From positions 757,001 through 821,000 of the forward strand of contig NZ_CP045302.1 in NCBI RefSeq assembly GCF_009363155.1: a stretch of 64,000 bases of DNA. Direction: 5' to 3'. Source of the stretch: Azotobacter salinestris (GTDB lineage: Bacteria; Pseudomonadota; Gammaproteobacteria; Pseudomonadales; Pseudomonadaceae). The position numbers and the translations under genes were made by a program. Positions 53,102 to 61,870 of the stretch are shown in pieces (positions within the stretch are counted from its first letter, which is position 1; each line of letters begins with the position of its first letter). The notes below the pieces were generated by a model. That model ran no database searches. It had not been told where the DNA came from and saw nothing but the letters and a program-made list of their open reading frames with translations.

Positions 53102-54236
53102 GTCGATGCCGGCCGTGGACTACGGCATCGAATTCGAATACCTGCTGATCGATATCCGCGGCCCGCAGGCCGGACGCCTGCGCGACATCCACGCCCTGGA
53201 CGTCGCCCGGCTCGCCGAGCTGCTGGCCGACAAGCCCGGCCTCGGCGATCCGGCGCTGGCCGAGGGCGACCAGGGCATCCGCAGCGGCTATTGGTACCTG
53301 GAAGGCGACGAGCGCTTCGACCCGGAGGGGCGCTTCTGCGGCTTCGTCGCCAAGGGCGTGGAGATCCGCACCCCGCCCTTGCCCGGCGTCGCGCCCGCCA
53401 TCGACAGCCTGCTCGACATCGAGCGCCAGCTCGCCGCGCGCCTCGAGCGCGGCGGCCTGGGCCTGGCCATCGCCGGCTTCGACCCGCTGCGCACCCAGTA
53501 CGGCTACAACCCGCCGCTCAACGCCTTCGAGCAGCGCCTGCGCGCCGGGGACCGCGAGTACCAGGGCATGGAGCTGTCGATGCTGACCTACGGCCCGGAC
53601 ATCAACCTGTCGCTGCCCGCCTGGAACACCCGGCGCAACCTCGACGCCGCGCGCAAGCTCAACCACTACGCGCCCTACATCGTGCCCTTCAGCTTCAGCT
53701 CGCCGTACTGCGCCGGGCGGCCCTGGCACGGCTGGTCGCGGCGCACCTGGCTGCGCTGCGACCGGCGCCCGGCGGTCAAGCTGTTCCTGGGGCTCGAGGA
53801 GTACGCCGAGCAGGCCGAGCGCTCGCCGCTGCTGCGTCCGGCGCGGCTGGCGCGGGAAGCCGGGCGCATCGAGTTCAAGGCCTTCGATGCGATGCCCTCG
53901 GTGGAGCTGCTCGCCGCCTGCTGCCACCTGCTGACCGGCATCTGCCTGGCGAGCAACCTGCGCGGGCGCAGCGAAACCCCGGACGTGGCGCTGTACCGTC
54001 GCGCCGCGCTGCATGCCTTCGACGACGCAAAGATCCGCAACGGCGCCCGCGCCGCCCTGTACGCCGCCGCCGAGGCCCTCGACCGCGCTGGCAACGCCAC
54101 CGCCGTCGCCGGCCTCGCGCCCCTGGCCCGGCTGCTGTCGAGCCGCAGCACCCCGGCTCACGGTCTGCGCGCCAGCGGCCGGCTGTTCCATCCGGGCGGG
54201 CTGGTCGACAGCCTGGCGCCGGCGGCGGCCTGCTGA
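53058..54236 (+). CDS. glutamate-cysteine ligase-like ATP-dependent carboxylate-amine ligase
   Basis: A 392-aa enzyme of the GCS2-like family, which joins an amino acid or amine to a carboxylate using ATP. The N-terminal GIEFEYLLID carries the E-x-E metal ligands, followed by FVAKGVEIRTPPLPGV and the substrate region MELSMLTYGPDINLSLPAWN. ATG 53058 has GAGGAG upstream and overlaps the nitroreductase gene by 44 nt; ATG 53106 is an alternative with a weaker site. It could make a thiol or gamma-glutamyl-type ligand for the other proteins of the cassette. Confidence 0.72.
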   Translation: MRLCQTPTTSSAGSRSMPAVDYGIEFEYLLIDIRGPQAGRLRDIHALDVARLAELLADKPGLGDPALAEGDQGIRSGYWYLEGDERFDPEGRFCGFVAKGVEIRTPPLPGVAPAIDSLLDIERQLAARLERGGLGLAIAGFDPLRTQYGYNPPLNAFEQRLRAGDREYQGMELSMLTYGPDINLSLPAWNTRRNLDAARKLNHYAPYIVPFSFSSPYCAGRPWHGWSRRTWLRCDRRPAVKLFLGLEEYAEQAERSPLLRPARLAREAGRIEFKAFDAMPSVELLAACCHLLTGICLASNLRGRSETPDVALYRRAALHAFDDAKIRNGARAALYAAAEALDRAGNATAVAGLAPLARLLSSRSTPAHGLRASGRLFHPGGLVDSLAPAAAC

Positions 54237-54329
54237 GCGGTCCGCGGGGCATCCGTTCACTGGCGGGGGCTACGGCCGGTGCAAAAAGCGCGGTTGTCGA
54301 CCTATCCACCCCGCCCGATATTTTGCATC

Positions 54330-54427
54330 GCAAAAAAATCTGAGCACACCTTTAGGATTCCCGTCTATCCTGATCAAGTGTGTCTCGCATGAGTACCATT
54401 TGCCCTCCTCCCGGAGGGCTTTTTTTG
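54330..54427 (+). ncRNA. possible short structured RNA or 3' UTR with terminator
   Basis: About 100 nt after the cassette forms a long imperfect hairpin (GAGCACACCTTTAGGAT paired with ATCCTGATCAAGTGTG) and ends in a clear Rho-independent terminator at 54402-54427 (GCCCTC/GAGGGC plus seven T). It may only be the operon's 3' end, but the upstream AT-rich TTTTGCATCGCAAAAAAAT could be a promoter of its own. Confidence 0.4.
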
Positions 54428-54440
54428 CTTCGCACAAACA

Positions 54441-54458
54441 CGTAAGCCTTCGCCTACA
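54441..54458 (+). promoter_or_regulatory. GacA-type upstream activating sequence
   Basis: CGTAAG-CCTTCG-CCTACA matches the GacA box TGTAAG-N6-CTTACA at 10 of 12 defined positions. It lies about 75 nt upstream of the predicted start of the Rsm-type sRNA. Confidence 0.65.
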
Positions 54459-54514
54459 AAAGATTGAGCGCTTTCCCGATTTGCTCGAGGCGGCGGCCTC
54501 GGTAGATTGAATTC

Positions 54515-54661
54515 CACAGCGACGTCGAAGGATCGATACAGCTGCCAAGGATGGAAGCAACAGGGAACAGTCGCAGGATGCGACCTCCATCAGGAAGATG
54601 GGCAGACGGAAGAGAAGAGTCGGGAAGCGGCGAGGCCAACCCCTCGCCGCTTTCTTTTGCG
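54515..54661 (+). ncRNA. Rsm-family (RsmY/RsmZ-like) regulatory sRNA
   Basis: No protein is credible here, but the sequence is a string of GGA motifs in hairpin loops: TCGAAGGATCGA, CCAAGGATGG, ACAGGGAACAG, TCGCAGGATGCGA and CATCAGGAAGATG. That is the signature of sRNAs that titrate RsmA/CsrA. It ends in a strong terminator (GCGGCGAGG/CCTCGCCGC at 54627-54650, then TTTCTTTT), and a -10-like TAGATT at 54503-54508 and a GacA box at 54441 precede it. Pseudomonads and Azotobacter carry several RsmZ/Y copies under Gac control. The 5' end is estimated. Confidence 0.8.
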
Positions 54662-54689
54662 CGAAGAAAAAGCGGCTCGGCAATTTCCA

Positions 54690-55311
54690 TCATCAGGGGG
54701 CTGCCGGCTTCGTCGACGACGCCAAGGGCACCCTGACCCTGCGCAACTTCTTCATCAACCGCGACTTCAAGGGCGACAACGCCACCCGCGGCAAGGCCGA
54801 GGAGTGGACCCAGAACTTCATCCTCGATTTCAGGTCCGGCTACACCGAGGGCCCGCTCGGCTTCGGCGTCGACGTGCTCGGTCTCTATTCGCAGAAGCTC
54901 GACGGCGGCAAGGGCACCGGCGGCACCCAGCTGCTGCCGCTCGGCCGCGACGGTAAGCCGGCCGACCACTCCGGCAAGATGAAGCTCTCCGAAACCGAGC
55001 TGCGCGTCGGCGAGTGGTACCTGGTACTGCCGATCCTGCGCGCCGACAATGGCCGCTCGCTGCCGCAGACCTTCCAGGGCTCGATGCTCACCTCGCAGGA
55101 CATCAGGAACCTGACTCTCTACGCCGGCCATATCACCGGCAACAGCCCGCGTGACGACCGCAGCATGGAGGACATGACGCTGTTCGGCACCAGCCCCTAC
55201 ACCAGCGATCGCAAGTCCGACGACTACAACTTCGCCGCCATCGGCGTGTCGGGGCTGACCTTCATGACCCGCTACATCAGCGGCCACAACATCCACGTCG
55301 GCGCCGTTTGA
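54690..55311 (+). pseudogene. OprD-family porin remnant
   Basis: Outer-membrane OprD/OccD-type porin fragment of about 205 codons. The mature N-terminal strands are intact (GFVDDAKGTLTLRNFFINRD, then WTQNFILDFRSGYTEGPLGF and LPQTFQGSMLTSQDI). The signal peptide is missing; the frame upstream runs back through the sRNA terminator. After DRKSDDYNFAAIG the frame jumps to the C-terminal part (GLTFMTRYISGHNI), so roughly half of the ~400-residue barrel is deleted in frame, and the last strands are lost at a stop. It cannot form a barrel. Confidence 0.85.
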
Positions 55312-55312
55312 T

Positions 55313-55338
55313 GGCTCCCACGCTCCAGCGTGGGAGCC
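55313..55338. terminator. perfect hairpin after the porin remnant
   Basis: 12-bp perfect arms GGCTCCCACGCT/AGCGTGGGAGCC with a 2-nt loop, directly behind the stop codon. The arm resembles the palindrome at 40905. Confidence 0.65.
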
Positions 55339-55378
55339 TAGGGCCAGGCGCTCCGGCGCCGCCTCACATTCACTTTTA

Positions 55379-55394
55379 GCATATTAGAATATGC
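55379..55394. promoter_or_regulatory. palindromic operator candidate of the sulfonate operon
   Basis: Perfect 16-bp palindrome GCATATTAGAATATGC about 130 nt upstream of the monooxygenase start, in an AT-rich control region. It shares the CATA-N6-TATG layout and TTAG core with the site at 9104-9118. Confidence 0.5.
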
Positions 55395-55525
55395 AAAAAA
55401 TGAATTTCCATCATCTAAATCAGCTCTGTAGCCTTCTAAGTAACCAGCCGGACAAGATCCTTTTCTTATAAGAGACGAACAGGCTCTTGTCCTATCCAAC
55501 CCTCGCACAGGCAGGAGCCCGGCAC

Positions 55526-56617
55526 ATGAGCGTTCAGATTCTCGGCATGATCGGCCATCGACTTTCCTCGGAAACCATCGCCCCGGTGGGTCCGGTGTTC
55601 GACAAGAACTACATCCGCAACTTCGCCCAGGCCCACGAGAACGCCGGCTTCGACCGCATCCTGGTCGGCTACTGGTCCGATCAGCCCGACGGCTTCCTGG
55701 TCACCGCCCTAGCCGGCCTGTCCACCAGCCGCATCGGCCTGCTGCTGGCGCACCGCCCGGGCTTCGTCGCGCCGACCCTGGCCGCGCGCAAGCTGGCGAC
55801 CCTCGACCAGCTGCTCGACGGCCGCCTGGCGCTGAACGTGATCAGCGGCGGCAGCGACACCGAGCAGCGCAAGGACGGCGACTTTCTCGACCACGACCGG
55901 CGCTATGCACGCACCGACGAGTTCCTCGAGGTGGTGCGCAAGACCTGGACCGCCGGGCAGCCGTTCGACCACCAGGGCGAGTTCTATCAGGTCGAGCAGG
56001 CGTTCTCGGCGGTCAAGAGCGAGCAGAAGCCGCACCTGCCGGTGTATTTCAGCGGCGCCTCGGAGGCGGCGATCCGCGTCGCCGGCAAGCACGCCGACGT
56101 CTACATGCTGTGGGGCGAATCCCTGCAGCAGACCCGCGAACTGGTCGAGAGGGTGCGCGCCGAAGCCGCCAAACACGGCCGCCACATCGAGTTCAGTGTG
56201 TCCTTCCGGCCGATCGTCGCCGCCACCGAGGACGCCGCCTGGGCCAAGGCCGAGGTCATCCTGAGCCGCGCCCGCGCGCGCCATGAAGTGGCCCGCCCGG
56301 AACTCTCCCTCAAGCCGGAAAGCATCGGCGCCCAGCGCCTGCGCGCCACCGTGGCCCAGGGCGAGCGGGTCGACAAGCGCCTGTGGACCGGCATCGCCGG
56401 ACTGGTCGGCGGCGGGCACAACTCCACCGCGCTGGTCGGCACCCCCGAACAGGTCGCCGACGCCCTGATCGACTACTACGACCTGGGCATCCGCAACATC
56501 CTGATCCGCGGCTTCGACCCGCTCAACGACGCCGTCGACTACGGCCGCGAGCTGATCCCGCTGATCCGCGCCAAGGCGGCCGAACGCGACCTGCAAAACA
56601 GCGCCCGCCGCGCCTGA
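55526..56617 (+). CDS. FMNH2-dependent alkanesulfonate monooxygenase-like (SsuD family)
   Basis: Luciferase-like monooxygenase of 363 aa, close to SsuD in plan: GFDRILVGYWSDQPDGFLV near the N-terminus, LDGRLALNVISGGSDTEQRKDGDFLDHDRRYARTDEF (landmark around residues 95-130), and GTPEQVADALIDYYDLGI at the C-terminus. It releases sulfite from sulfonates using reduced flavin from a separate reductase. I use ATG 55526 with CAGGAG upstream; a TTG further 5' is less likely. First gene of a five-gene organosulfur operon. Confidence 0.88.
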   Translation: MSVQILGMIGHRLSSETIAPVGPVFDKNYIRNFAQAHENAGFDRILVGYWSDQPDGFLVTALAGLSTSRIGLLLAHRPGFVAPTLAARKLATLDQLLDGRLALNVISGGSDTEQRKDGDFLDHDRRYARTDEFLEVVRKTWTAGQPFDHQGEFYQVEQAFSAVKSEQKPHLPVYFSGASEAAIRVAGKHADVYMLWGESLQQTRELVERVRAEAAKHGRHIEFSVSFRPIVAATEDAAWAKAEVILSRARARHEVARPELSLKPESIGAQRLRATVAQGERVDKRLWTGIAGLVGGGHNSTALVGTPEQVADALIDYYDLGIRNILIRGFDPLNDAVDYGRELIPLIRAKAAERDLQNSARRA

Positions 56618-56753
56618 CCCTCTCCCACGCCGCACCATCCGGCGCGACCGCACCAGCGGAGCGCTCCACACCCTTTTGTGGAGACCGCTTGATGACCGAT
56701 CCGCTGCTCGCCCCGGCGAGCCTCCTTCCCCTGCCCGACCGCGAGACCGACCG

Positions 56754-58079
56754 ATGAGCCGCCAGATCCACCTGGCCGGCTTCCTGCTCGCCGGCCCCGT
56801 CGTCCACAGCCATGCCGTCTGGCGCCACCCGGACACCCTCGGCGACTACCTCGATCCCGAGTACTACGCGCGCAGCGCCCGGGTGCTGGAGGAAGGCCTG
56901 TTCGACCTGCTGTTCTTCGCCGACCGCTTCGCCATCGGCGACCAGCTGGGCGGCTCCCGCGAACTCGCGCTGCGCTACGGCGCCCAGGACGCCACCCGCC
57001 TCGACCCGCTGCCGATCCTCTCCTACCTGGTCGGCCAGACGCGCCGGCTCGGCCTCGGCGTCACCCGCTCCACCACCTACTACGAGCCGGCCCACGTGGC
57101 CCGCTCGCTGGCCACCCTCGACCACCTGTCGCGCGGACGCGCCGCCTGGAACATCGTCACCTCGATGAACGACAACGAGGGCCGGCTGTTCGGCAAGGAC
57201 CGCCACCTGGAGCACGACCTGCGCTACGACCGCGCCGACGAGTTCGTCGAGGTCGCCCTGAAGCTGTGGAGCAGCTGGGCGCCGGGCGCGCTCAAGCTCG
57301 ACCGCGAACGGGGCATCCTCGCCGATCCGGCCGGGGTCCGCGACGTCGCCCACCGGGGCGAGTGGTTCAAGGTCGAAGGTCCGCTGAACATCCCGCGCAG
57401 CCCGCAGGGCCGCCCGCTGCTGATCCAGGCCGGCTCCAGCGGCCGCGGCCGGCGTTTCGGCGCGCGCTGGGCCGAGGCGATCTTCAGCATCCATGGCAAC
57501 CTGCCCGCCATGCGCGCCTTCCGCGACGACGTGCGCCGGCAGGTGGTCGCCCAGGGCCGGGCGGCGGACCAGTGCAAGGTGCTCACCGCGGTGATGCCCT
57601 TCATCGGCGGCAGCGAGGCCGAGGCGCGCGCCAGGCGCGACCGTCACAACGCCCTGGCGCGTCCGGAGATCGGTCTGGCGACCCTGGCCGCCCAGCTCAA
57701 CTTCGACTTTTCCGCCTACCACCTCGATACCCGCCTGGAAGCGATCGCCGCACAGCCCGGAACGCCGCCGGCGGTGGCCGAGAAGCTGCGCTCGCTGGGT
57801 GCCTCGCTGAGCCTCGGCGAACTCGCGCAAAGCTTCGCCAGCAGCGTGCGCGTGCCGCAGCTGGTGGGTACCGGCGTGCAGATCGCCGAACAGCTGGCGG
57901 AGATCTTCAACGCCGGCGGCTGCGACGGCTTCGTGATCTCCCCCGGCTACCTGCCGGGCTCCTTCGCCGAATTCGCCGAGAGCGTGGTGCCGCACCTGCA
58001 GCGCCTGGGTCTCTACCGCCGCGCCTACGAGGGCGCGACCCTGCGCGAACACCTGGGCCTCGGCCCCCTGGAGGCCTGA
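56754..58079 (+). CDS. NtaA/DszA/SnaA-family flavin-dependent monooxygenase
   Basis: A 441-aa class C flavin monooxygenase. The start IHLAGFLLAGPVVHSHAVWR and the segments GRAAWNIVTSMNDNEGRLFG and GCDGFVISPGYLPGSFAEF are characteristic of the nitrilotriacetate/dibenzothiophene-sulfone monooxygenase group. It may cleave C-S or C-N bonds of a larger organosulfur substrate. Its stop is immediately followed by the next ATG (TGA-ATG). Confidence 0.88.
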   Translation: MSRQIHLAGFLLAGPVVHSHAVWRHPDTLGDYLDPEYYARSARVLEEGLFDLLFFADRFAIGDQLGGSRELALRYGAQDATRLDPLPILSYLVGQTRRLGLGVTRSTTYYEPAHVARSLATLDHLSRGRAAWNIVTSMNDNEGRLFGKDRHLEHDLRYDRADEFVEVALKLWSSWAPGALKLDRERGILADPAGVRDVAHRGEWFKVEGPLNIPRSPQGRPLLIQAGSSGRGRRFGARWAEAIFSIHGNLPAMRAFRDDVRRQVVAQGRAADQCKVLTAVMPFIGGSEAEARARRDRHNALARPEIGLATLAAQLNFDFSAYHLDTRLEAIAAQPGTPPAVAEKLRSLGASLSLGELAQSFASSVRVPQLVGTGVQIAEQLAEIFNAGGCDGFVISPGYLPGSFAEFAESVVPHLQRLGLYRRAYEGATLREHLGLGPLEA

Positions 58080-59258
58080 ATGGGCACCCCCAAAACTTCC
58101 GAGGACTGGCTGGCGCTGGCCCGCGAGATCGGCGAGGAATTCACCCGCGACATCGCCCGCCGCACCCGCACCCGCGAACGCCCCGACACCCAGCTGCGGC
58201 GCCTCAAGGACAGCGGCCTGACCAACCTGGCGATCCCCCGCGAGCTGGGCGGCGCCGGCCAGCGCTGGTCGCTGATCGTCCGCACCATCCGCGAACTGGC
58301 CGCCGGCGACGGCTCGGTCGGCATGCTCTACGGCTACCACCAGCTCAACGTGGTCAACCTGCGCCGCGAGCCGCAGCCGCGCCGCGACCGCCTGCTGGCG
58401 GAAATCGCCGAACGCCGGCTGTGGCTGGCCGGGGTGGTCAACCCGCGCGACGACGACATCCTCGCCACGCCGGACGGCGAGGGTTTCCGCCTCGACGGCC
58501 GCAAGGGCTTCTGCAGCGGCGCGGCCTTCGCCGACCTGCTCAGCGTCAGCGCGCGGCATGCCCGCGACGGCCAGCGGCTGATGGCGCTGATCCCCGCCGA
58601 TCGTCCCGGCCTGCACTACGCCGACGACTGGGACCACTTCGGCGTGGAGCGCAGCGACAGCGGCAGTTTCGTCCTCAGCGAGGTGCGCGCCGAGCCCGGC
58701 GAAGTCATCGCCAACGACCTGGAGGACGGCGACGACTTCTCCGCGGTGATCCGCACCCCGGTCAACCAGTCCGCCTTCACCCAGTTCTACCTCGGCAACG
58801 CCCTCGGCGCGCTGCGCGCGGCGCGCGCCTACGTGCACAGCGAGGGCCGCGCCTGGCTGCACGCCAGGGTCGACAAGGCCCATCAGGACCCACTGCTGGT
58901 CAGCCAGTTCGGCGAGCTGTGGATCGCCCTGCAGGGCGCCATCGCCCTGGCCGACCGCGCTGCGCTCAAGGTCGACGAACTGCTCGCCGCGGACGAGGCC
59001 TTCAGCGCCGAGCTGCGCGGCGAGGCCGCCGTCGAGGTGGCCAGCGCCAAGGTGCTCGCCGCCCGCACCGCGCTCGACGTCACCAGCCGGGTGTTCGAGG
59101 TGATGGGCGCGCGCGCCACCCACAACCGCTACGCCTTCGACCGCTTCTGGCGCGACACGCGCACCCACAGCCTGCACGATCCGCTCGCCCACAAGCTGCT
59201 GGAAGTCGGCGAATACGCCCTGAACGGCCAGTACCCGCCGGTGCGGGCCTACACCTGA
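58080..59258 (+). CDS. acyl-CoA dehydrogenase-like flavoprotein (DszC/SfnC type)
   Basis: A 392-aa acyl-CoA-dehydrogenase-fold protein with a flavin loop GRKGFCSGAAFADLLSVSAR, the DDWDHFGVERSDSGSFVLSEV segment and the C-terminal GARATHNRYAFDRFWRDTRTH. It is distantly related to the protein at 16629. Paired with the NtaA/DszA-like enzyme it forms a DszA-DszC-like couple, so an oxygenating role on a thioether, sulfone or sulfonate is more likely than fatty-acid oxidation. Confidence 0.86.
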   Translation: MGTPKTSEDWLALAREIGEEFTRDIARRTRTRERPDTQLRRLKDSGLTNLAIPRELGGAGQRWSLIVRTIRELAAGDGSVGMLYGYHQLNVVNLRREPQPRRDRLLAEIAERRLWLAGVVNPRDDDILATPDGEGFRLDGRKGFCSGAAFADLLSVSARHARDGQRLMALIPADRPGLHYADDWDHFGVERSDSGSFVLSEVRAEPGEVIANDLEDGDDFSAVIRTPVNQSAFTQFYLGNALGALRAARAYVHSEGRAWLHARVDKAHQDPLLVSQFGELWIALQGAIALADRAALKVDELLAADEAFSAELRGEAAVEVASAKVLAARTALDVTSRVFEVMGARATHNRYAFDRFWRDTRTHSLHDPLAHKLLEVGEYALNGQYPPVRAYT

Positions 59259-59276
59259 AGACAAGGAGAGAACTTC

Positions 59277-60050
59277 ATGAACGCCATCACCCGGATCGCC
59301 TCCGTCAAGGAGCGCGTCGGCGCCGCCGAATGGGAGGCCCGCGTCAAGCTGGCCGCCACCTACCGCCTGGCCGCTCGGTTGCGCTGGACCGACCACATCT
59401 ACACCCACTTCTCGGTGCGGGTGCCGGGGCCGGACCGGCATTTCCTGATCAACCCCTACGGCCTGGCCTTCGACGAGATCACCGCCTCCAGCCTGGTCAA
59501 GGTGGACATCGACGGCACCCTGCTCGACGACCCCACGGGCCTCGGCATCAACCGCGCCGGCTATGTGATCCACAGCGCCATCCACGGCGCCCGCGAGCAC
59601 ACCCACGCGGTGCTGCACACCCACACCACGGCCGGCATCGGCGTATCGGCACAGCAGGACGGCCTGCTGATGATTTCCCAGCACGCCATGCGCTTCCACA
59701 AGCGCCTGGCCTACCACGAGTACGAAGGCATCGCCCTGGACCTGGACGAGCAGCAGCGGCTGATCGCCGACCTCGGCGAGCACGACGCTCTGATCCTGCG
59801 CAACCATGGCCTGCTCACCAGCGGCCGGACCATCGAGGAAGCCTTCTACAACCTCTATTTTCTGGAGCGCGCCTGCGCCGCCCAACTGGCCGCGCAATCC
59901 GGCGGCGCGGCACTGCGCTTCCCCTCCGAGGCGGTGGCGGAAAAGGCCGCGCGGGGGTTCGAGCTCGCCATCGCCCAGGGCCGCCCGCAATCCCACTGGG
60001 ACGCCTACCTGCGCCAGCTCGAGCGCGACGATCCGGGTTTCGCTCTCTGA
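59277..60050 (+). CDS. class II aldolase/adducin-family protein
   Basis: A 257-aa member of the class II aldolase/adducin fold. The metal ligands are visible as H-x-H in VLHTHTTAGIG and a later His in LILRNHGLLTSG. The N-terminal half (LRWTDHIYTHFSVRVPG) is typical of the adducin-like branch. Family members cleave or epimerise sugar phosphates; here it may process a carbon skeleton left after desulfonation. AAGGAGAG ribosome site. Confidence 0.87.
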   Translation: MNAITRIASVKERVGAAEWEARVKLAATYRLAARLRWTDHIYTHFSVRVPGPDRHFLINPYGLAFDEITASSLVKVDIDGTLLDDPTGLGINRAGYVIHSAIHGAREHTHAVLHTHTTAGIGVSAQQDGLLMISQHAMRFHKRLAYHEYEGIALDLDEQQRLIADLGEHDALILRNHGLLTSGRTIEEAFYNLYFLERACAAQLAAQSGGAALRFPSEAVAEKAARGFELAIAQGRPQSHWDAYLRQLERDDPGFAL

Positions 60051-60066
60051 TGCAAGGAGGCTTGCG

Positions 60067-61038
60067 ATGAAAAGCACCGCCCTGGCCACGCTGGCCGCCG
60101 CCCTCTTCCTGCATGCCTTTCAGGCACAGGCCGCCGAACCGCTGACCCTGCGCATCGCCGACCAGAAAGGCAACATGCGCGCCCAGCTGGAGGCGGCCGA
60201 TGCGCTGAAGGATCTGCCCTACGTCATCCAGTGGTCGGAATTCCCCGCCGCCGCGCCGCTGGCCGAAGCCCTCAACGCCGGCGCGGTGGACGCCGGGATC
60301 ATCGGCGATGCGCCGCTGCTGTTCAGCCTGGCCGCCGGCGCCCAGGTCAAGGCCATCGCGGTGAACAAGTCCAACCCCTACGGCACCGCGCTGCTGGTGC
60401 CCAAAGACAGTCCGCTGAAAACCGCCGCCGACCTCAAGGGCAAGCGCATCGCCACCGGGCGCGGCTCGATCGGCCACTTCGTCGCCCTCAAGGCGCTGGA
60501 AAAGGCCGGGCTCGCCGAGCGGGACGTGGAGTTCCGCTTCCTCGGCCCGGTGGACGCGAAGATCGCCCTGGCCAACGGCTCGGTGGACGCCTGGGCGACC
60601 TGGGAACCCTACACCGCCCTGACCGAAAGCAGCGGCCAGGGCCGGGTGCTGGTCGACGGCCGCGGCCTGCGGGCCGGCAACAGCTACCTCGCCGCCACCG
60701 ACCAGACACTGGCCGATCCAGCCCGTCGCGAGGCCCTGCAGGACTATCTGCAGCGCCTGGACGGCGCCCAGCACTGGGCCTATGCGCACCTCGACGACTA
60801 CGCCAGGACCCTGGCGCGGATCATCGGTTTTCCCGAGGACGCGGCCCGGCTGTCCTTCGCCCGCCGCGACCTGCGCTGGCAGGCGGTGGACGCGGCGACC
60901 GTCGCCCAGCAACAGGCGACCGCCGACTTCTACCAGGCCCATGCCCTGCTGCCCAAGCGCCTGGACGTGGCGCCGACCTTCGACCACGGCTTCCGGATCG
61001 GCCCGCCCGCGCAGGTCCCGCAGCCGGCCAGGCCCTGA
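60067..61038 (+). CDS. ABC substrate-binding protein, aliphatic sulfonate type
   Basis: Periplasmic SsuA-like receptor (323 aa) with signal peptide 1-23 (LATLAAALFLHAFQAQAAE). Landmarks: LRIADQKGNMRAQLEAADAL, DAGIIGDAPLLFSLAAGAQ and ATGRGSIGHFVALKALEKAG. Last gene of the monooxygenase operon; before the transposon insertions behind it, a second receptor gene followed only about 130 nt downstream. Confidence 0.88.
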   Translation: MKSTALATLAAALFLHAFQAQAAEPLTLRIADQKGNMRAQLEAADALKDLPYVIQWSEFPAAAPLAEALNAGAVDAGIIGDAPLLFSLAAGAQVKAIAVNKSNPYGTALLVPKDSPLKTAADLKGKRIATGRGSIGHFVALKALEKAGLAERDVEFRFLGPVDAKIALANGSVDAWATWEPYTALTESSGQGRVLVDGRGLRAGNSYLAATDQTLADPARREALQDYLQRLDGAQHWAYAHLDDYARTLARIIGFPEDAARLSFARRDLRWQAVDAATVAQQQATADFYQAHALLPKRLDVAPTFDHGFRIGPPAQVPQPARP

Positions 61039-61051
61039 ACCGGGGACACTA

Positions 61052-61868
61052 GGTTCTGTTGACGTATCAGCGCAGCCATAGCAAAACAGCCGCAAAAGCC
61101 AGCATTCCCTTGAAATGGCTGGCCCTCTTCTCATAGCGAGTGGTGATCCGCCGGTAGTGCTTCAGCTTGCCGAACAGGCACTCGATCACGTGCCGCTCCT
61201 TGTAGAGATGCCAGTCGCAGGAGCGTTGCTCGATGCGGTTCCGTCTGGCGGGAATGACGGCCTGGATCTGGCGCTCCTTCAGCCAGGCCAGAAGCTGGTT
61301 GGCGTCATAGCCCTTGTCGGCCAGCAGTGCCGACGTGGCGATCCCCGCCATGAGTGGGATCGCCTGGCTGATATCGGCCGCTTGGCCTTCCGTCAGGATG
61401 AAGCGAATCGGTAACCCCAGCGCATCGGTCAACACATGGATCTTGCTGCTGAAGCCTCCTCGCGAATGCCCCAGTGCCTCCTGGGCCGCAGTACTGCTGG
61501 CCGCCCCGGCTGCACAGGCATGGGCACGCACGACGGAGCTGTCGATGCAGACGTGCTGAAGGTCAGCGTCCCGAGCCAGTACCGAGTGAAGCCGGTCCCA
61601 GACGCCGAGCCGGCACCAGCGGGTGAAGCGTTTGAAAACGCTGTTCCATGAGCCGAGGCAACGAGGCAGCATCCGCCATTGAGCGCCGCTGCGTAGTATC
61701 CAGAGCACCGCCTCGACAAAGCGGCGACAGCCGAGAGTACGGGTCAGCCGGATCCCCTTCGTGGCGCTCAGCAGACTTTGGATACGGGACCAGTCGGTAT
61801 CGCTCAGACGGCTTCTGTCAGTCATGGCAAAAGCCCAGTTTTAGCACTGGGCTTGCGTCAACAGAACC
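61052..61868 (-). mobile_element. IS5-family insertion sequence
   Basis: An 817-bp element with 13-bp perfect terminal repeats GGTTCTGTTGACG, flanked by TA on both sides within a CTAG context. This suits the IS427 group of IS5. It encodes one transposase (61067-61825). It is inserted between two receptor genes of the sulfonate operon and is followed without a gap by a related non-autonomous element. Confidence 0.9.
61067..61825 (-). CDS. IS5-family transposase
   Basis: A 252-aa DDE transposase in one frame. The N-terminal DUF4096-type segment is SDTDWSRIQSLLSATKGIRL, and the catalytic region runs CIDSSVVRAHACAAGA (D), LLADKGYDANQL (D) to CLFGKLKHYRRITTRYEK (E site region). It seems intact, with ATG 61825 close to the left end in its own orientation. 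Confidence 0.92.
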   Translation of the reverse strand: MTDRSRLSDTDWSRIQSLLSATKGIRLTRTLGCRRFVEAVLWILRSGAQWRMLPRCLGSWNSVFKRFTRWCRLGVWDRLHSVLARDADLQHVCIDSSVVRAHACAAGAASSTAAQEALGHSRGGFSSKIHVLTDALGLPIRFILTEGQAADISQAIPLMAGIATSALLADKGYDANQLLAWLKERQIQAVIPARRNRIEQRSCDWHLYKERHVIECLFGKLKHYRRITTRYEKRASHFKGMLAFAAVLLWLR

Positions 61869-61870
61869 TA

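Noticed and set aside
54598-54690. N-terminal 30 codons of the open frame leading into the OprD fragment
   Set aside because: This stretch is the tail and terminator of the Rsm-type sRNA; the basic peptide it would encode is not a signal peptide.
56523-60089. A 1188-codon minus-strand frame opposite the sulfonate operon
   Set aside because: Length alone is not evidence in DNA this GC-rich. The plus strand holds four well-defined enzymes with proper starts.
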